Below are positions 13,247 to 23,729 of a stretch of 64,000 nucleotides of DNA, in pieces. Under the pieces are notes generated by a model. The model worked only from the letters and a program-made list of their open reading frames with translations, had not been told where the DNA came from and did not search any database. This DNA comes from Agapanthus africanus (Eukaryota > Streptophyta > Magnoliopsida > Asparagales > Amaryllidaceae): the NCBI GenBank assembly GCA_030015575.1, contig JASDDO010000019.1, positions 517,920,986-517,984,985 on the forward strand. The letters are read 5' to 3'. The translations under genes were made by a program, and so were the position numbers. Position 1 is the stretch's first letter, and each line of letters opens with the position of its first letter.

Positions 13247-13589
13247 TGTCATGCCCCATCCCCAATACAGAGAGTATTGTCCGCTCTAGCCGAAGCCGCA
13301 CGGTTTTGTCCTTCAGGGCAAACTGGACCTGACCAGGGGCCACTTCCCAGGAGGTCACCCATCCCAGGACTTCCCTAGCCCGAGCACGCTTTAACTGCGG
13401 AGTTCTCAAACTCCTGTAGTGCCAGTTCACTTAAAAGGCGCCTCTGTATTGAAGAGCGGTATCATTCCATTTATAGTACAGATCTGTCCTCTTTCGGAAT
13501 GTATTTAGAAAATTCCCCATTGTTTTACAGTGGGTCCCCATGCTTATCTGGTATATATGGGTATACCGGATAATACCTGGGGTATTACA
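13247..13589 (-). repeat. Cassandra LTR 3
   Basis: 343 bp; ends in ...GTATTACA at 13589, directly followed by the duplicated target ggttc. One extra base in the box A region explains the length. Confidence 0.93.
13342..13404 (-). promoter_or_regulatory. 5S rRNA-derived Pol III promoter region in Cassandra LTR 3
   Basis: Box C core is intact. Box A reads AGTTAAAGCGTGC: the ancestral GCGTGC is kept but one A is inserted, which would disturb spacing. Confidence 0.83.
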
Positions 13590-13794
13590 GGTTCGTATGT
13601 GATATGACCGGTTTGTTAAATCAAGTGTTGATTTAACATTTGAGTTTTAGTTTAAATTCTTTATTTAAACCCTTTTTTTCTTTAAAGAAGATGTATGCAT
13701 GTATGTACGGATATGTTGATGTGCATGGACAGATACATGCATAGTGTCATGGTTGATAATACACAATTGGTGGCAATATAAGACTTACATGGTT

Positions 13795-13796
<2 letters not shown>

Positions 13797-13827
<31 letters not shown>

Positions 13828-13863
13828 TATATTTATATATATAAATATATATATATATATATA

Positions 13864-13926
<63 letters not shown>
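13797..13926. repeat. (AT)n microsatellite
   Basis: About 130 bp of nearly pure AT/TA with a few AAT interruptions, within the 5' LTR of element C. The open frame called across it is a low-complexity artefact. Confidence 0.97.
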
Positions 13927-13927
<1 letters not shown>

Positions 13928-14612
13928 TCTATTTGGATTATAAAAGGCAAATGGAAATTAAATCTTTAATGGGTTTTTCTATACTCTTCTTGACTTTGAC
14001 CTAGCTTAAACCCATGGTTTAATTTTCATTTGGACTTTAACCCAAATGGAAAATATCTAGATATTATTGAACCATGGTTTGAAATGAGAGAAAGAAAATA
14101 TATATATTTTCTTTTCTCATTTATTCATTAAGCTTATCATTATCTTTTTAACAAAAGCTTTTGCCATCATCTTCTTCTTCCTCCAAGCTCTCTTGAGTTT
14201 TCATTTAAGTGAGTTAGTGAAAAAGAAAGGATTTTGATTAAAGAATACAAACCACCTCATCATTCTACACACATCTAGCCCATTTGTGTAGGGTGTTTGC
14301 TATACTTCTTTCACAAATCAAGTAAAGTAAGGATTTTTGGGCAAAGGGACTTCGGGTGGATCATCGTGGACGAGGAAGGACTCTACCAAGCTGTTCTAAA
14401 CTCTCAAAGATCCAAGGAGTCTCTAAGGGAGGTCTACAAAGGTTGTAATCTCTACACTTAGTGATAGAATCAAATTTGTATGTGATACTTTAGATGTTAC
14501 CCTAAACTTCTAGTTAAAGATTCATGTTTTGTTTGCTTAGCACCTTTAAAATTTTTAAAGTGGCATGTGTGATGCTTCCATACTCTACAGTAGGTGCTAG
14601 GGAAACCCAACA

Positions 14613-15720
14613 ATATTTCTTTAAGTGTTATAGGATGGTGCAATTGTTGCAGCCAAGTCTGTTGGCAGATATCACCTTGTATTAATACATTGATTCTGAA
14701 CAAATGTTGTTACATACCGAACCTGATATACAACATTACATCATGTTCTTTACTGAGTTAAAGAAAGATATAATTTTGTATTGGAAGATAATGTTATGAA
14801 CATTTTCCTGAATCAAGAGTTGATTCGTTCAGGCACGTTACATAATAGTATATACGTTCTAAATCAAACCACAGTTCAATGTAAGTAGAACACACACAAG
14901 AGGAGTAGTTCAGAAATGAACGAATCTTTCTTGTGGCATTGTAGACTAGGTCATATCAATGCGACACGACCAACTAAAGTTATATAAGGATGAATATGAG
15001 AATCTGTTCGAATTTTCATCTTATATTACTTGCCAGTCTTGTCTCAAAGGTAAAATGACCAATACTCCATTTACTGGAAATATAGAAAGAGTTAGTGAAC
15101 TCTTAGGACGAATACATGATGATGTATTCGGTCCAATGTTTACAAATGCTAAGGATGGTTCTTGGTACTTCATTACATTCATTGACTATCTCTCGAGATT
15201 CGGATATGTGTTCCAGTTGAAACATGAGTCTAAAACTTTTGAGAAATTCAAGGAATATAGCCTGAAGTTAAGAACCAGACGGGTAGAAGTATTATGTCCT
15301 TTGATGTGATTAGGGAGGAGAATACTTGAGCATGGAGATCCTTGATTATTCTAAAAGGAGAATATGATTCTCTCTCAGTTTACTCCTTCGAGTACACCAT
15401 AGTACAATGGTGTATCGGGGCAGAGGTATTGCATCCTATGAGATATGGCGCGCTCTATGATGAGTATTGCTGAGTTACCTGTTTTCTTTTGGGTGTTATG
15501 CACTTGAGAAGCTACATACCTATTGAATGGGGTTCCATCCAAATCATGGCCTACCACTGCATATGAGATATAGAATGGGAAGAGACCATGTCTTAAACGA
15601 GTTAAGATATGAGGTTGTCCGGCCTATGTCGAAAGGCAGAATCCGGACAAGCTCGAGGCAAGGTCAGTTCTGTAAGTTTGTTAGGATATCCCAAACATTT
15701 GTGAGGGAATATCTTCTACC
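14613..15720 (+). pseudogene. Copia GAG-pre-integrase and integrase relic (element C)
   Basis: At 14934-14980 the plus strand reads LWHCRLGHIN; then in another frame (14959-15309) come TCQSCLKGKM, PFTGNIERVSELLG, HDDVFGPM and YFITFIDYLSRFGYV. Both zinc histidines (WH, GH), both cysteines (TC, SC) and the first two catalytic aspartates (HDDV, TFID) are recognisable. The catalytic glutamate region is degraded by frameshifts near 15310-15360, and the GCPAYV-type motif (about 15615) is altered. Upstream, about 14640-14780 resembles the end of protease as in element A. Inactive. Confidence 0.9.
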
Positions 15721-15853
15721 ACTCTGAGGAGCAAAAGGTGTTTTGTTTCTCAGCATGCCACCTTTTTAGAAAAAGGAATTTCTTGTAAAGAAATTAGTGG
15801 TTATGAGGTAGAATTGGAAGGAGTTCCAACTAAACAAACTAACAGCTGATGAC

Positions 15854-16800
15854 TTGGTGAAACCAAAGGATTCAATAGTCTCCAACGAACCTCAGCCTCT
15901 CCGCGAATCTGGTAGGGTTCTTTATCCACTTGAGAGATACTGCGGTATTCTCGGTGACAGTGGGAGCGAGAATTACATCATGGTTGATGATGGACTAACT
16001 AGGTTCAGGAAGACCATTACGAGTGGGGACTCAGTGAAATGGCTGGATGCTATGCGATCAAATATGGAATCCATATACACCAACAAAGTATGAATTTGCA
16101 TTTGCACCTGAAAGGGTAAAACCCATTAGGAGCAAATGGATGTTGAGAAGATTCTTGGTGTAGATGGAAAAGTTGAGACTTTCAAAGCTATGTTTAAGTC
16201 CATCAGGATCAATGCATGCATCGCGGATTTGGAACATCTGTTTTGATGTGACAGTCAAAGAGTTTGACTTCATCAAAATGGTAGATGAACCTTGTATATA
16301 CAAGAAGGAGTTAGAGAGTGAGGTTGTCTTACATGTATTGTACGTAGATAACATATTCTTGATAGGAAATGGTTTCCTATGCTACATTCGGTCAAGCTCC
16401 TCTTATGACAAGAATTCTCAATAGAAGATTTGGATGATACCTCGTACATCTTGTGGATTATGATCTATGGTGATAGATCTAAGAGGATGTTGGGAGTGTC
16501 CTAAATCCAGGTATATTAACACCATACTAAAGGAGTTTGGTATGGAAGATTCTAAGCGTGGTGGTTCACCCACTTACTCATAGATCACTCTCTCCAAAAA
16601 GATGTCTCCCAAGACTGATTTGGAGAGAGCCCGCGTGCAAGGGATATCCTATGCTTCAGCAGTAGGCTCTATCAGAGTATGCGATGTTATGTACCAGACC
16701 AGATGTAGATGACTTACTAGATGTAGTGATCAGGAATCATTCGGATCTTGGGAGAATCATTGGAAAGCTGTGGAGGACATTCTTAAGTACTTGAAAAGCA
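15854..16800 (+). pseudogene. Copia reverse transcriptase relic (element C)
   Basis: 15854-16093 holds the linker and RT start (LRESGRVLYPLERYCGILGD, then KWLDAMRSNMESIYTNKV). From 16164 the palm follows: ASRIWNICFDV, FDFIKMVDEPCIYKK and the catalytic box LYVDNIFLIGN, where the second Asp of YVDD is Asn. Between them about 50 residues present in element A are missing. Further on, LSPKTDLERARVQGISYASAVGSI (near 16600-16680) and ENHWKAVEDILKYLKSTKRKF (near 16755-16815) mark the thumb/connection, spread over several frames. Confidence 0.9.
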
Positions 16801-16809
16801 CTAAAAGAA

Positions 16810-17235
16810 AGTTCTTGGTTCAAGCTTCCAGAGTGATAAGGTCGACTGAGAGTCAGTCACAGGCATTGTCTTTACCCTCAGTGCAGGGACGGTATGATGG
16901 AAAAGTTCCATGCCATATACCGTGGCATACTGGACGATAAAGGTTGAATACATTGCTACCAAGGATGCTACCAAAGAGGCAGTCTGGGTGTATATAAGTT
17001 CATGAGATGAACTTCATTCCTACCATTGTATGACAATAGAGTTGTGGCTTTGGCCTAGGAACCCCTGTCCTATCAGTGATCCAGACATATTCTAAGACAG
17101 TATCACCTGATCATGGAGATGGTTGATCTCTAGGGAGATCGAGGATAGGAGAGTAGACTCAGAGGAAAACATGGAGGATGCACTCACAAAGGCCTTTTCC
17201 CAAAAGAGACTTTTATGGGATAGTTGTGTATGAGA
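16810..17235 (+). pseudogene. Copia RNase H relic (element C)
   Basis: Stretches matching Copia RNase H: ESQSQALSLPSVQGR (position of the SGYVFTL region), then IATKDATKEAVWVY (position of EAEYIAASEAAKEAVW), a degraded SRHILRQYHLI and ENMEDALTKAFSQ (position of ENxADPLTK). The catalytic residues are not all recoverable in one frame. It ends just before the PPT. Confidence 0.85.
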
Positions 17236-17289
17236 TACTACAACCACTGCTGATTGTTGGGTATTGGATACTACAACAGATGTCCTTAG

Positions 17290-17303
17290 TGCACGTGGAA
17301 GAT
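17290..17303 (+). other. Polypurine tract of element C
   Basis: GCACGTGGAAGAT lies immediately before the 3' LTR start TGTTAGT. B has the less degraded equivalent AAGTGGGAGAT at 61244-61254. Confidence 0.75.
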
Positions 17304-19526
17304 TGTTAGTTATATGTATGCCCTAGAGGCCATTACTGCACATGCGATGTATATTGTAGTGGATGCTTGGACATATAGGGAAGACTTTCTTACTCGATAT
17401 GATAGTATGCTATATGGTTACCCTTTATCTTAACATGTACACTTAATGTCTCTCTATTACATGTTGATAAAGCCCTTAGGATGCATACTTGACTACTAGG
17501 ACTATGATGTAGATCATACTAGTGGGAACAGAGTAGTCGGTAAGTACATCCTTCAAATGTTCCTACTCATGGGTGTATCGAGACAGGGCATCGATATACC
17601 AGAGTAGACCAGCGTATAGCTTCTCGACTCATGTTGATGGGCGATGGATGATCCCATATCCATTGGTGTTTAACATCAGAGATAGTATACTGGTGCTCAG
17701 TGGAGACTGGGTACACAGGACGGACTCGCCGAGAACTCCTAGATGGTATTATACCTATCTTCGGATAGCAGTTCTCTGGTGACACTGGTACAGGTTAGTC
17801 TGTAGACTCGAGATCGTCATAGAGTCTTGTGTGATTCTCACTGTGCTTTGATTTCCACCATACTACGTCAAGAGATCGTGCAAAAAGGTGGTTTTTGGGT
17901 ACAATCCCGAGTCACATGGAGGCAATGAGCGATATGAGGAGTTTCGTCTCTCCCGGTATTGGGAGTTGATGTTGCGCTATGCTCGATTGGCCATAACAAG
18001 AAATCCCTGGCCAGGGTTGCTGAGATTTACTAGTAAGTGTTATCAGTAGTTTCTCGAACCGTTATGGACCTTGCATCGGCATGACTTATCAGTCTATTGG
18101 GGTCTGATGTTATACCACCCCCAGGCTATGATATGCGACATATCAGACGAAGAGACCGGACTGTACGATAGTATTACTGATTGGATTAGCAGGAGTACGA
18201 GCTGGCTTTCTTGTTGATCTTCTGATCGCTCAATACCCGGATGGCCGTTACGTTTAGCAAACCGCTTGCGGCTTATGGGTGTTTGATATGATCATCACCT
18301 ACTGCCGGCGTATTGACGAGTCTTTAGAGTCCTACACAGAAGTTTCCTAGCTCAAGCGAAACGGAGTAGGATCACATATGTGATATGTGCAGGACCGAGA
18401 TTAATGCGTATATGTGATACTGCATTCTATTCTCGCGACTTGTGACATTGGTCGGTTATATGTGATATAACCAGGTTATCGGATCAAGTGTTGATTCGAT
18501 AAGTTGTTGCATTTGATATTAGTCGGTTATACACACTATAGATGGATTATTAAATCAAGTGTTGATTTAATAATTTAATGTAGAATTATATATTTGATAT
18601 ATTTAAATTACATTAACTAATATTAGCTCTCTTAAATCTTTTCTTTTTCTCACATTTGATACACTTAACATATATGTGATATATGTTAATTGTTTTCTTT
18701 GCACACAAAATATATATGTGATATATATTATTGTGTCATACTAGGTTACACATGCAATATGTTAGTGTGAGACTCACACCAAGCTAGGTTAAAGTTAGGG
18801 TTTTATTTGTTTTAAGTAATTCAAACACTTGGATAATGAGTCATGGTTCAAAGCTTGTAGAAGCTTGTAGGTTTCATTGACCAAGTCCACTTGTTTGTCT
18901 AGCTTAAGATATTTGTTAACCCAACTCTTAACTCATAGCTATGGTTTAGTCTCTACAAGGGTTAAGCATGACATTAACTCACCATGGTTGCATTTATAAC
19001 CTCACATGAATTATTCAATCATCACTTCATCATTTTCATCTTCATCTTCCACTTGAAAGCTCACTAGCTTTTGATCAAGTGATGGAATTGAGTGAGAAAA
19101 TGAAAACTAAAATGAGTAAAATTCCTACTTCATCATCCTCTACTACTTGCCATTTAGTATAGGGTGTTTGCTTCACTAATTCCACAATTAGTGAAGGGGT
19201 AGCTTGGGTTAGTGTCTCCTCGATGTAGATCATCTTTGGCCTCGAAGACTTGAATGCAAGCTTGTTCGTTTCTTCATGGGAGCCTCTCTAGAGTCCGGGA
19301 GTTCATGATCGTAGCAAAGAGACTATTACACAAAGCTAATGAAGTGAAGGACCGGTCTACAAAGGTTGTATTCCTTGTTCACTTTAGTTGCAAAGTTGTT
19401 TGCTTTTTATTTCGTCGGATTTTCTAGTAACGATTCTAGGGTTAGGGTTAGCTAGAACGACAAATTTTTGAAATTGTCATGGACGATGCCTCCCGAAACC
19501 TTGCTGCCGTGCTAGACAACCCTGCA
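17304..19526 (+). repeat. 3' LTR of Copia element C
   Basis: 2223 bp, TGTTAGTTATATGTATGCCC ... AACCCTGCA. It is clearly homologous over its whole length to the B LTR but more diverged in the second half. Between 18373 and 18729 it holds six inverted repeats with a GTG loop, five of them perfect. Followed at 19527 by gaaca, the candidate duplicated target; the left copy is outside the window. No gene. Confidence 0.92.
18373..18729. repeat. Cluster of palindromes with GTG loop in the C 3' LTR
   Basis: Left arms, all followed by loop GTG and the exact complement unless stated: CACATAT (18373), GGTTATAT (18454), TTATCGGATCAA (18476, one mismatch), ATTATTAAATCAA (18546), TTAACATATAT (18665), AATATATAT (18709). 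A related GATATG-cga-CATATC lies at 18130. See findings. Confidence 0.9.
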
Positions 19527-19923
19527 GAACAGTCTTACTCGTAATGATAGTATGCTATTTGGTTTGTCTTTATCATCATGTACATGTTGATAGAGCCCAT
19601 AGGATTCTTGCCTGACTACCAGAATTATGATGGCGATCATATACGTGGGAGCTGGGGGTTTATAAGCACATCCTTAAATGTCCCTAGTCGCGAGAGTATC
19701 GAGACCGGGCATCGATACTCTAGTGTAGACTAGTGTATACTGATCGAGACCCTGCCGAGGGGCAGTGGCCAGGTCTCACAAGCCATTGGTGTTAGTTTGT
19801 TCACCTAAGATAGTATACAGGTGCTCATTGGGTTATGAGTATGCTGGACGGACTCGCCGGGAATGTACTAGTTGGTATTATACCTATGGTCAGATAGCAG
19901 TTCCCAGGTGACATGTGTACAGG
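19527..19923 (+). repeat. LTR fragment F, left part
   Basis: Homologous to 41241-41670 of the D LTR, starting at GAACAGTCTTACTCG (D: GGACAGTCTTACTCA). Its head is missing because Copia C lies to its left. It is interrupted at 19923 by G1 and continues at 39508; acagg is duplicated at the junction. Confidence 0.8.
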
Positions 19924-20340
19924 TGTAACATTTCAGAAAAAAAAAATATTATTTTTGGGAATTTTTATAATTAAATAATTAATATTATGAATATTTTAAT
20001 ATTGCGGTATAATTAAATACCGATAAAGTGGAAAATATTTGGAAAATTATAGGAATTACTGAAATGAGGGTGCTTTATTTGATTTAAGCAAATTATGAAT
20101 TTTTATAATTAATTATATACAATTTTAATGCTAATCGCGATTAAAAATCGCTAATCTTGCATTAATCCGGTTTTGTGCACATGACATGCACCATGTCACA
20201 TTTACAAATACTTGTTACATTTTCTAACATGGCCTTTCTTCATTTTCAAGCATGCTTTGGGTTTTTATGAGAAGAGAAAAGAAAAGAATAGAAAACAAAA
20301 GAAAGAAAAGAAAAATGATAAAAAAAATGAAGTATGGACA

Positions 20341-20470
20341 AGAGAGAGAGACAGAGAGAGAGAGAGTGAGGGATCAACCTTAGTCTTGGCCATTTCCCTC
20401 TTCATTATTTCTTCGTCTTTCTCCTCTCCTCCTTCACCATGGCAGCCCTCTTCATTCTCTCCTCTATTCA
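20341..20470 (+). repeat. GA-rich then CT-rich tract in the G1 LTR
   Basis: (GA)n at 20341-20368 followed by a C/T-rich stretch to 20470; repeated at 35513-35645 in the 3' LTR. Such tracts are common around LTR transcription starts; the role here is inferred. Confidence 0.6.
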
Positions 20471-21012
20471 ACCCTCACAAACACCACTAAAAACACCTTA
20501 AAACATCATCTCACTTTCATTGAAAATATGCACAAGACCCTCACTAGCACTTTGGACAAAGAAAAATCGGATTTTGAAGACTTAGGGCAACTCAAGAAAT
20601 TTCTTGAGTTGCCAAATGAGGTATTCCCTTCACCATTTGTGTAGTTTTTTGTTTACTTTAGCACCTATGTTAGTTTATAAGTGATATAATGATGTTTAGT
20701 GAGGTTAGAAATTTCCAAGTTAGGGTTTTGAGGAATTCTTGAATTGAGTTAGTGTAATTGAGTTAGTAGTAAGCTTAAACCACCTTTAATGATGGTATAT
20801 TGGATTGAAACTAGAGACTAACCCCAAACCCAAAACATAGAAACCCCGATATCGGGAAATTGTGTAAATTTGAGATGTTATTTGAGATCTGCTATCACCC
20901 CGGGACCCTAGGAATTATTTAGCAAATACTGGGATACAAGCAGACAACCTAGAAGCATTACCCAAGACCTGAGACCCAACCCCTACATACAGGCCACAGA
21001 TTTATTCACTAT

Positions 21013-21029
21013 GGCCGCAAATTGCGGCC
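21013..21029. repeat. GC-rich perfect palindrome (G1)
   Basis: GGCCGCAA and TTGCGGCC around one central A. The 3' LTR copy (about 36178-36194) is slightly altered (GCCGCA/TGCGGC). Comparable palindromes occur in G2, T and the Copia leaders. Confidence 0.85.
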
Positions 21030-21423
21030 AGGGTAGTGGGGATTTGGTTCGTGTTTGTTCCAGGGACCTATCTCCAGTAAACTAGACCCTTTATATGTGA
21101 AAAATTGGCTAATTTCACCTAGAGTAAAATCTGGAAATGTTTTACAAAGTTTCTGAATTTGTTTTACGGCTTTTAATGAACTGGAATTTGATATTTGTGT
21201 TTTATCTCGGTCGATTCACGTTTATACGTCAATCGTCGAGAGTTGTTGGTTATTCGTGCATGCTTAGGCCATAGATTTTAACCTATGTATGATACGCGTG
21301 CCGTTTTGGTTTTCGTGCACGATTTTGATTTACGATACTATGTGTGATATGTAGGTATCCTCGAGTAGTCTTAGAGCAACAAGGATGGGAATGGTGACAT
21401 CGACTCCAGCAAGCGAGGACCAC

Positions 21424-21481
21424 GGTGAGTAGATATATATCTACGGAGGAAGTCGGGTGGATGGCGTATAGCACCCCCGCA
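21424..21481 (+). promoter_or_regulatory. Conserved LTR block with 5' splice donor consensus (G1)
   Basis: Begins GGTGAGTAGAT, followed by palindrome GTAGATATATATCTAC, then GAAGTCGGGTGGATGGCG and TAGCACCCCCGC. The same block occurs in both G2 LTRs and in G3 although the flanks have diverged. GTGAGT is a strong donor consensus; splicing is a hypothesis. Confidence 0.5.
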
Positions 21482-21911
21482 GTTCGTAGTATAGAACGCA
21501 AATGCGTTATGTTATATATAGATATATATGCTTAAATGATATTATAAGATGTGTATAGTTAGCTAATTGCTTCAGAAGACTTGGGTGATAGTGTTATTAG
21601 TTGATATCCTAGTTGCGAACCCTAGAATAAGGTTTACATACACGCGCGCGCGCACACACTTGCATACTTTTTATTACTTGTACGTATATGGGGATATGTG
21701 TATACACAGACACACATATGTATGGGACTATGTATATATATATATATACGTATACATATACATGGATGATGAGGATAGTATACGATATTTGGAGATGAGT
21801 CGATGAGATTGGGCATGGTGCCATGAGATCGGTGATATGATATGGTTCGTATTATGAGATACGACATGATTAGTATAGTGGGTGTTTAGGCGATGTGTTT
21901 TCATACACATG

Positions 21912-21952
<41 letters not shown>

Positions 21953-22591
21953 TATCAGTATTGTACTAGACGTAGATCAGTACCCCCAGTTCACGATATG
22001 TAATGATAAGGATACCAGTTGATTAATGAGATAAATGTGATATTGACCCGTACCCAGATTTGGATGCCGTGCGATAGATTTACCGTACGAGCTATATATT
22101 GATGATAGATCCACACTCTTGGCTCGATAATGTCATGTTATATATTGTATCATATGTGATACTATTGAGACGGGATCACCGACTATTATATGTTATATAT
22201 ATATCGACTCAGATTTAGGTGACTTCCTTACCTTTTTGATTAGTCTGTTAGTATAGACCTGTAGTGTACTTAGTAGATGTTAGACTAGACTCGAGTTATA
22301 CCTATTTCAAAACTAACGAATCGTGAGCATTTTTAAAGACAGACCAAGGGATCCTACGGATATTTTAAAGGACGCACCTTTCTTAAAAATACCGTAGCCC
22401 TTATTTTATAAACTCCACGATTCGTATTAATTCAAATGTCAAAACTGTATGATTCACATGTATAGTAATGTATATTCCTTATTGCTGCATTTACCATTCA
22501 CTTTCTGCATATTCTATTATTCACATCGCATCGCATGCTATTTGTGCTTTTGTAATTATTATGAAACCCATGTTGTCAGGACACCAGCACC

Positions 22592-22657
22592 ATTACCGAT
22601 GATGTGTATGCTCCACGTACACTTGCTTGCCGGCTTACACACATCATCATCGGTAAT
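22592..22657. repeat. Long LTR hairpin ATTACCGATGA (G1)
   Basis: ATTACCGATGATGTGT pairs with ACACATCATCATCGGTAAT across a 31 nt loop with one 3 nt bulge. A counterpart is at about 8190-8275 in G3; a degraded copy is at about 37757-37820 in the G1 3' LTR. G2 has two analogous but different hairpins at 47837-47920 and 47970-48035. Confidence 0.85.
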
Positions 22658-22822
22658 TGCCATGTCACGTACACATTAGAAATACTACTTCATTAGTATA
22701 AAATGTTAGCTGATAGTTTCGACATGGTACTGTGAGCTTGCTTTTATATGATAGCTTAGACATCGCATTTATTACTGTGATTTTCATGCATATTCATATA
22801 TTCATTTGCCATGACATTATGG

Positions 22823-23350
22823 GCCAGTCCGGATTGCCGGAGCCCAATATTATGAGATTCATTGTTTATTTATCCTTGAGATTTGGATTTCGGATTTCCA
22901 TGAGATTTCTGGATTTGGAGAAACCGCAAGGATTTTATAAACTGATTATTATTTTAAAATGAAAGTTGCGGTTTTCTCATGAGATGATTTGAGATATGTC
23001 CACCATGAGTTTTCTCGGCTCTTGAGCGATATCATACACCCGAATCGAGGAGGAGGAGGAACCGTCTGTGGGTGCATGGTGGACCCGGTGCGGTACCTCG
23101 GGGCAAGAAGGTCGTAGATGACGGCGTTGAGCCTGTGACAGGGGAGCACTACTAACCGGTGATTTTATTTGTGACTCGACGGATATCCGGAGGATACCGA
23201 TCGGAGTTCAGGCCAGTCCGGATAGTCGGAGCCTGAGCTTTTGAGATTTGTTGATATGGATCAGTCCGGATAGCCGGAGCCCTAGATATTGAGATTCGAG
23301 ATTGCAGGCCAGTCCGGATTGCCGGAGCCTGAGATATTAAGATATTAGAT
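22823..23350 (+). repeat. CCGGA-motif minisatellite in the G1 LTR
   Basis: The motif CCAGTCCGGATnGCCGGAGCC occurs at 22823, 23212, 23256 and 23307; the last three form a tandem of about 45-50 bp units with TTGAGATAT-like spacers. G3 has a reverse-strand version at 7555-7680. The 3' LTR copy is at 37987-38500. Confidence 0.85.
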
Positions 23351-23720
23351 TTATGTTTTGTGTCGATACTTGACACTGATTCTATGTTGATTTCATTGAT
23401 GATACCTCGATTTTAAATGTATACAGAAATCTCACTAAATTAAGAAAACAGTTTCACTTCCATGATGCATTCTGTTTTCATTATATTGCATTCATACCTC
23501 ATATTTATGATACGTTGCTACTGAGGCATTGATACGAGCACTTGGTACTACACTTATTTATAGATGTTTACGTTTGCCACCTTATCATGCTTCAGACTTT
23601 ATCATATTGAGGATATATATATTACTGATCGTATTGACCTAGGATTGAGTCATACATGCGATTTCTACTCTGTGATGTTTTCTAATCACAAGTTGGCAAC
23701 TCACCCCCATTGTGCCACAG

Positions 23721-23729
23721 TTCTTGCAG
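23721..23729 (+). promoter_or_regulatory. Acceptor-like TTCTTGCAG in the G1 LTR
   Basis: Pyrimidine-rich TTCTTGCAG preceded by TTGTGCCACAG. The same words occur at 49071-49079 (G2) and 38886-38894 (G1 3' LTR). In G1 the distance from the donor-like site is 2305 nt in both LTRs. Confidence 0.4.

Larger units (their letters stand above)
12411..13589 (-). mobile_element. Tandem Cassandra TRIM (three LTRs, two internal domains)
   Basis: Three near-identical LTRs (12411-12752, 12829-13170, 13247-13589; 342/342/343 bp) alternate with two 76 bp internal domains. On the minus strand each internal domain has a tRNA-Met PBS (TGGTATCAGAGCTGG) next to one LTR and a PPT (TAAGTGGGGGAGAA) before the next. 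The LTRs carry 5S rRNA-derived sequence in sense orientation, diagnostic of the Cassandra family. It encodes no protein and would depend on other elements. It is flanked by an exact 5 bp duplication ggttc (12406-12410, 13590-13594). The array probably arose by recombination between LTRs, since one target duplication brackets the whole array. Confidence 0.95.
11290..14612 (+). repeat. 5' LTR of Copia element C, interrupted twice
   Basis: Homologous to 55427-57565 of B from GTGGATGCT onward. It ends GCTAGGGAAACCCAACA at 14612, matching CCTAGGAACCCTACA. The head is lost to the G3 insertion at 11289/11290. Cassandra occupies 12411-13589 plus a duplicated ggttc. An AT microsatellite of about 130 bp has expanded at 13797-13926 where B has a short AT-rich stretch. 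No gene. Confidence 0.85.
11290..19526 (+). mobile_element. Copia LTR retrotransposon C (degenerate)
   Basis: Order on the plus strand: 5' LTR (11290-14612, lacking about its first 74 bp because G3 inserted there), integrase, RT and RNase H relics (14613-17235), PPT, 3' LTR (17304-19526). After subtracting Cassandra and its duplicated target, the 5' LTR remnant is about 2.14 kb, which is what is expected for a 2.21 kb LTR missing 74 bp. PBS, gag and most of protease are gone: the LTR end at 14612 runs straight into pol. Old, many stops and frameshifts. Confidence 0.88.

Noticed and set aside
12506..13404. 5S rRNA genes
   Set aside because: Only the box A to box C segment is present, with mutations, and it lies in LTRs with PBS and PPT; this is Cassandra, not rDNA.
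13747..13950. 67-codon Ile/Tyr frame
   Set aside because: AT microsatellite translated.
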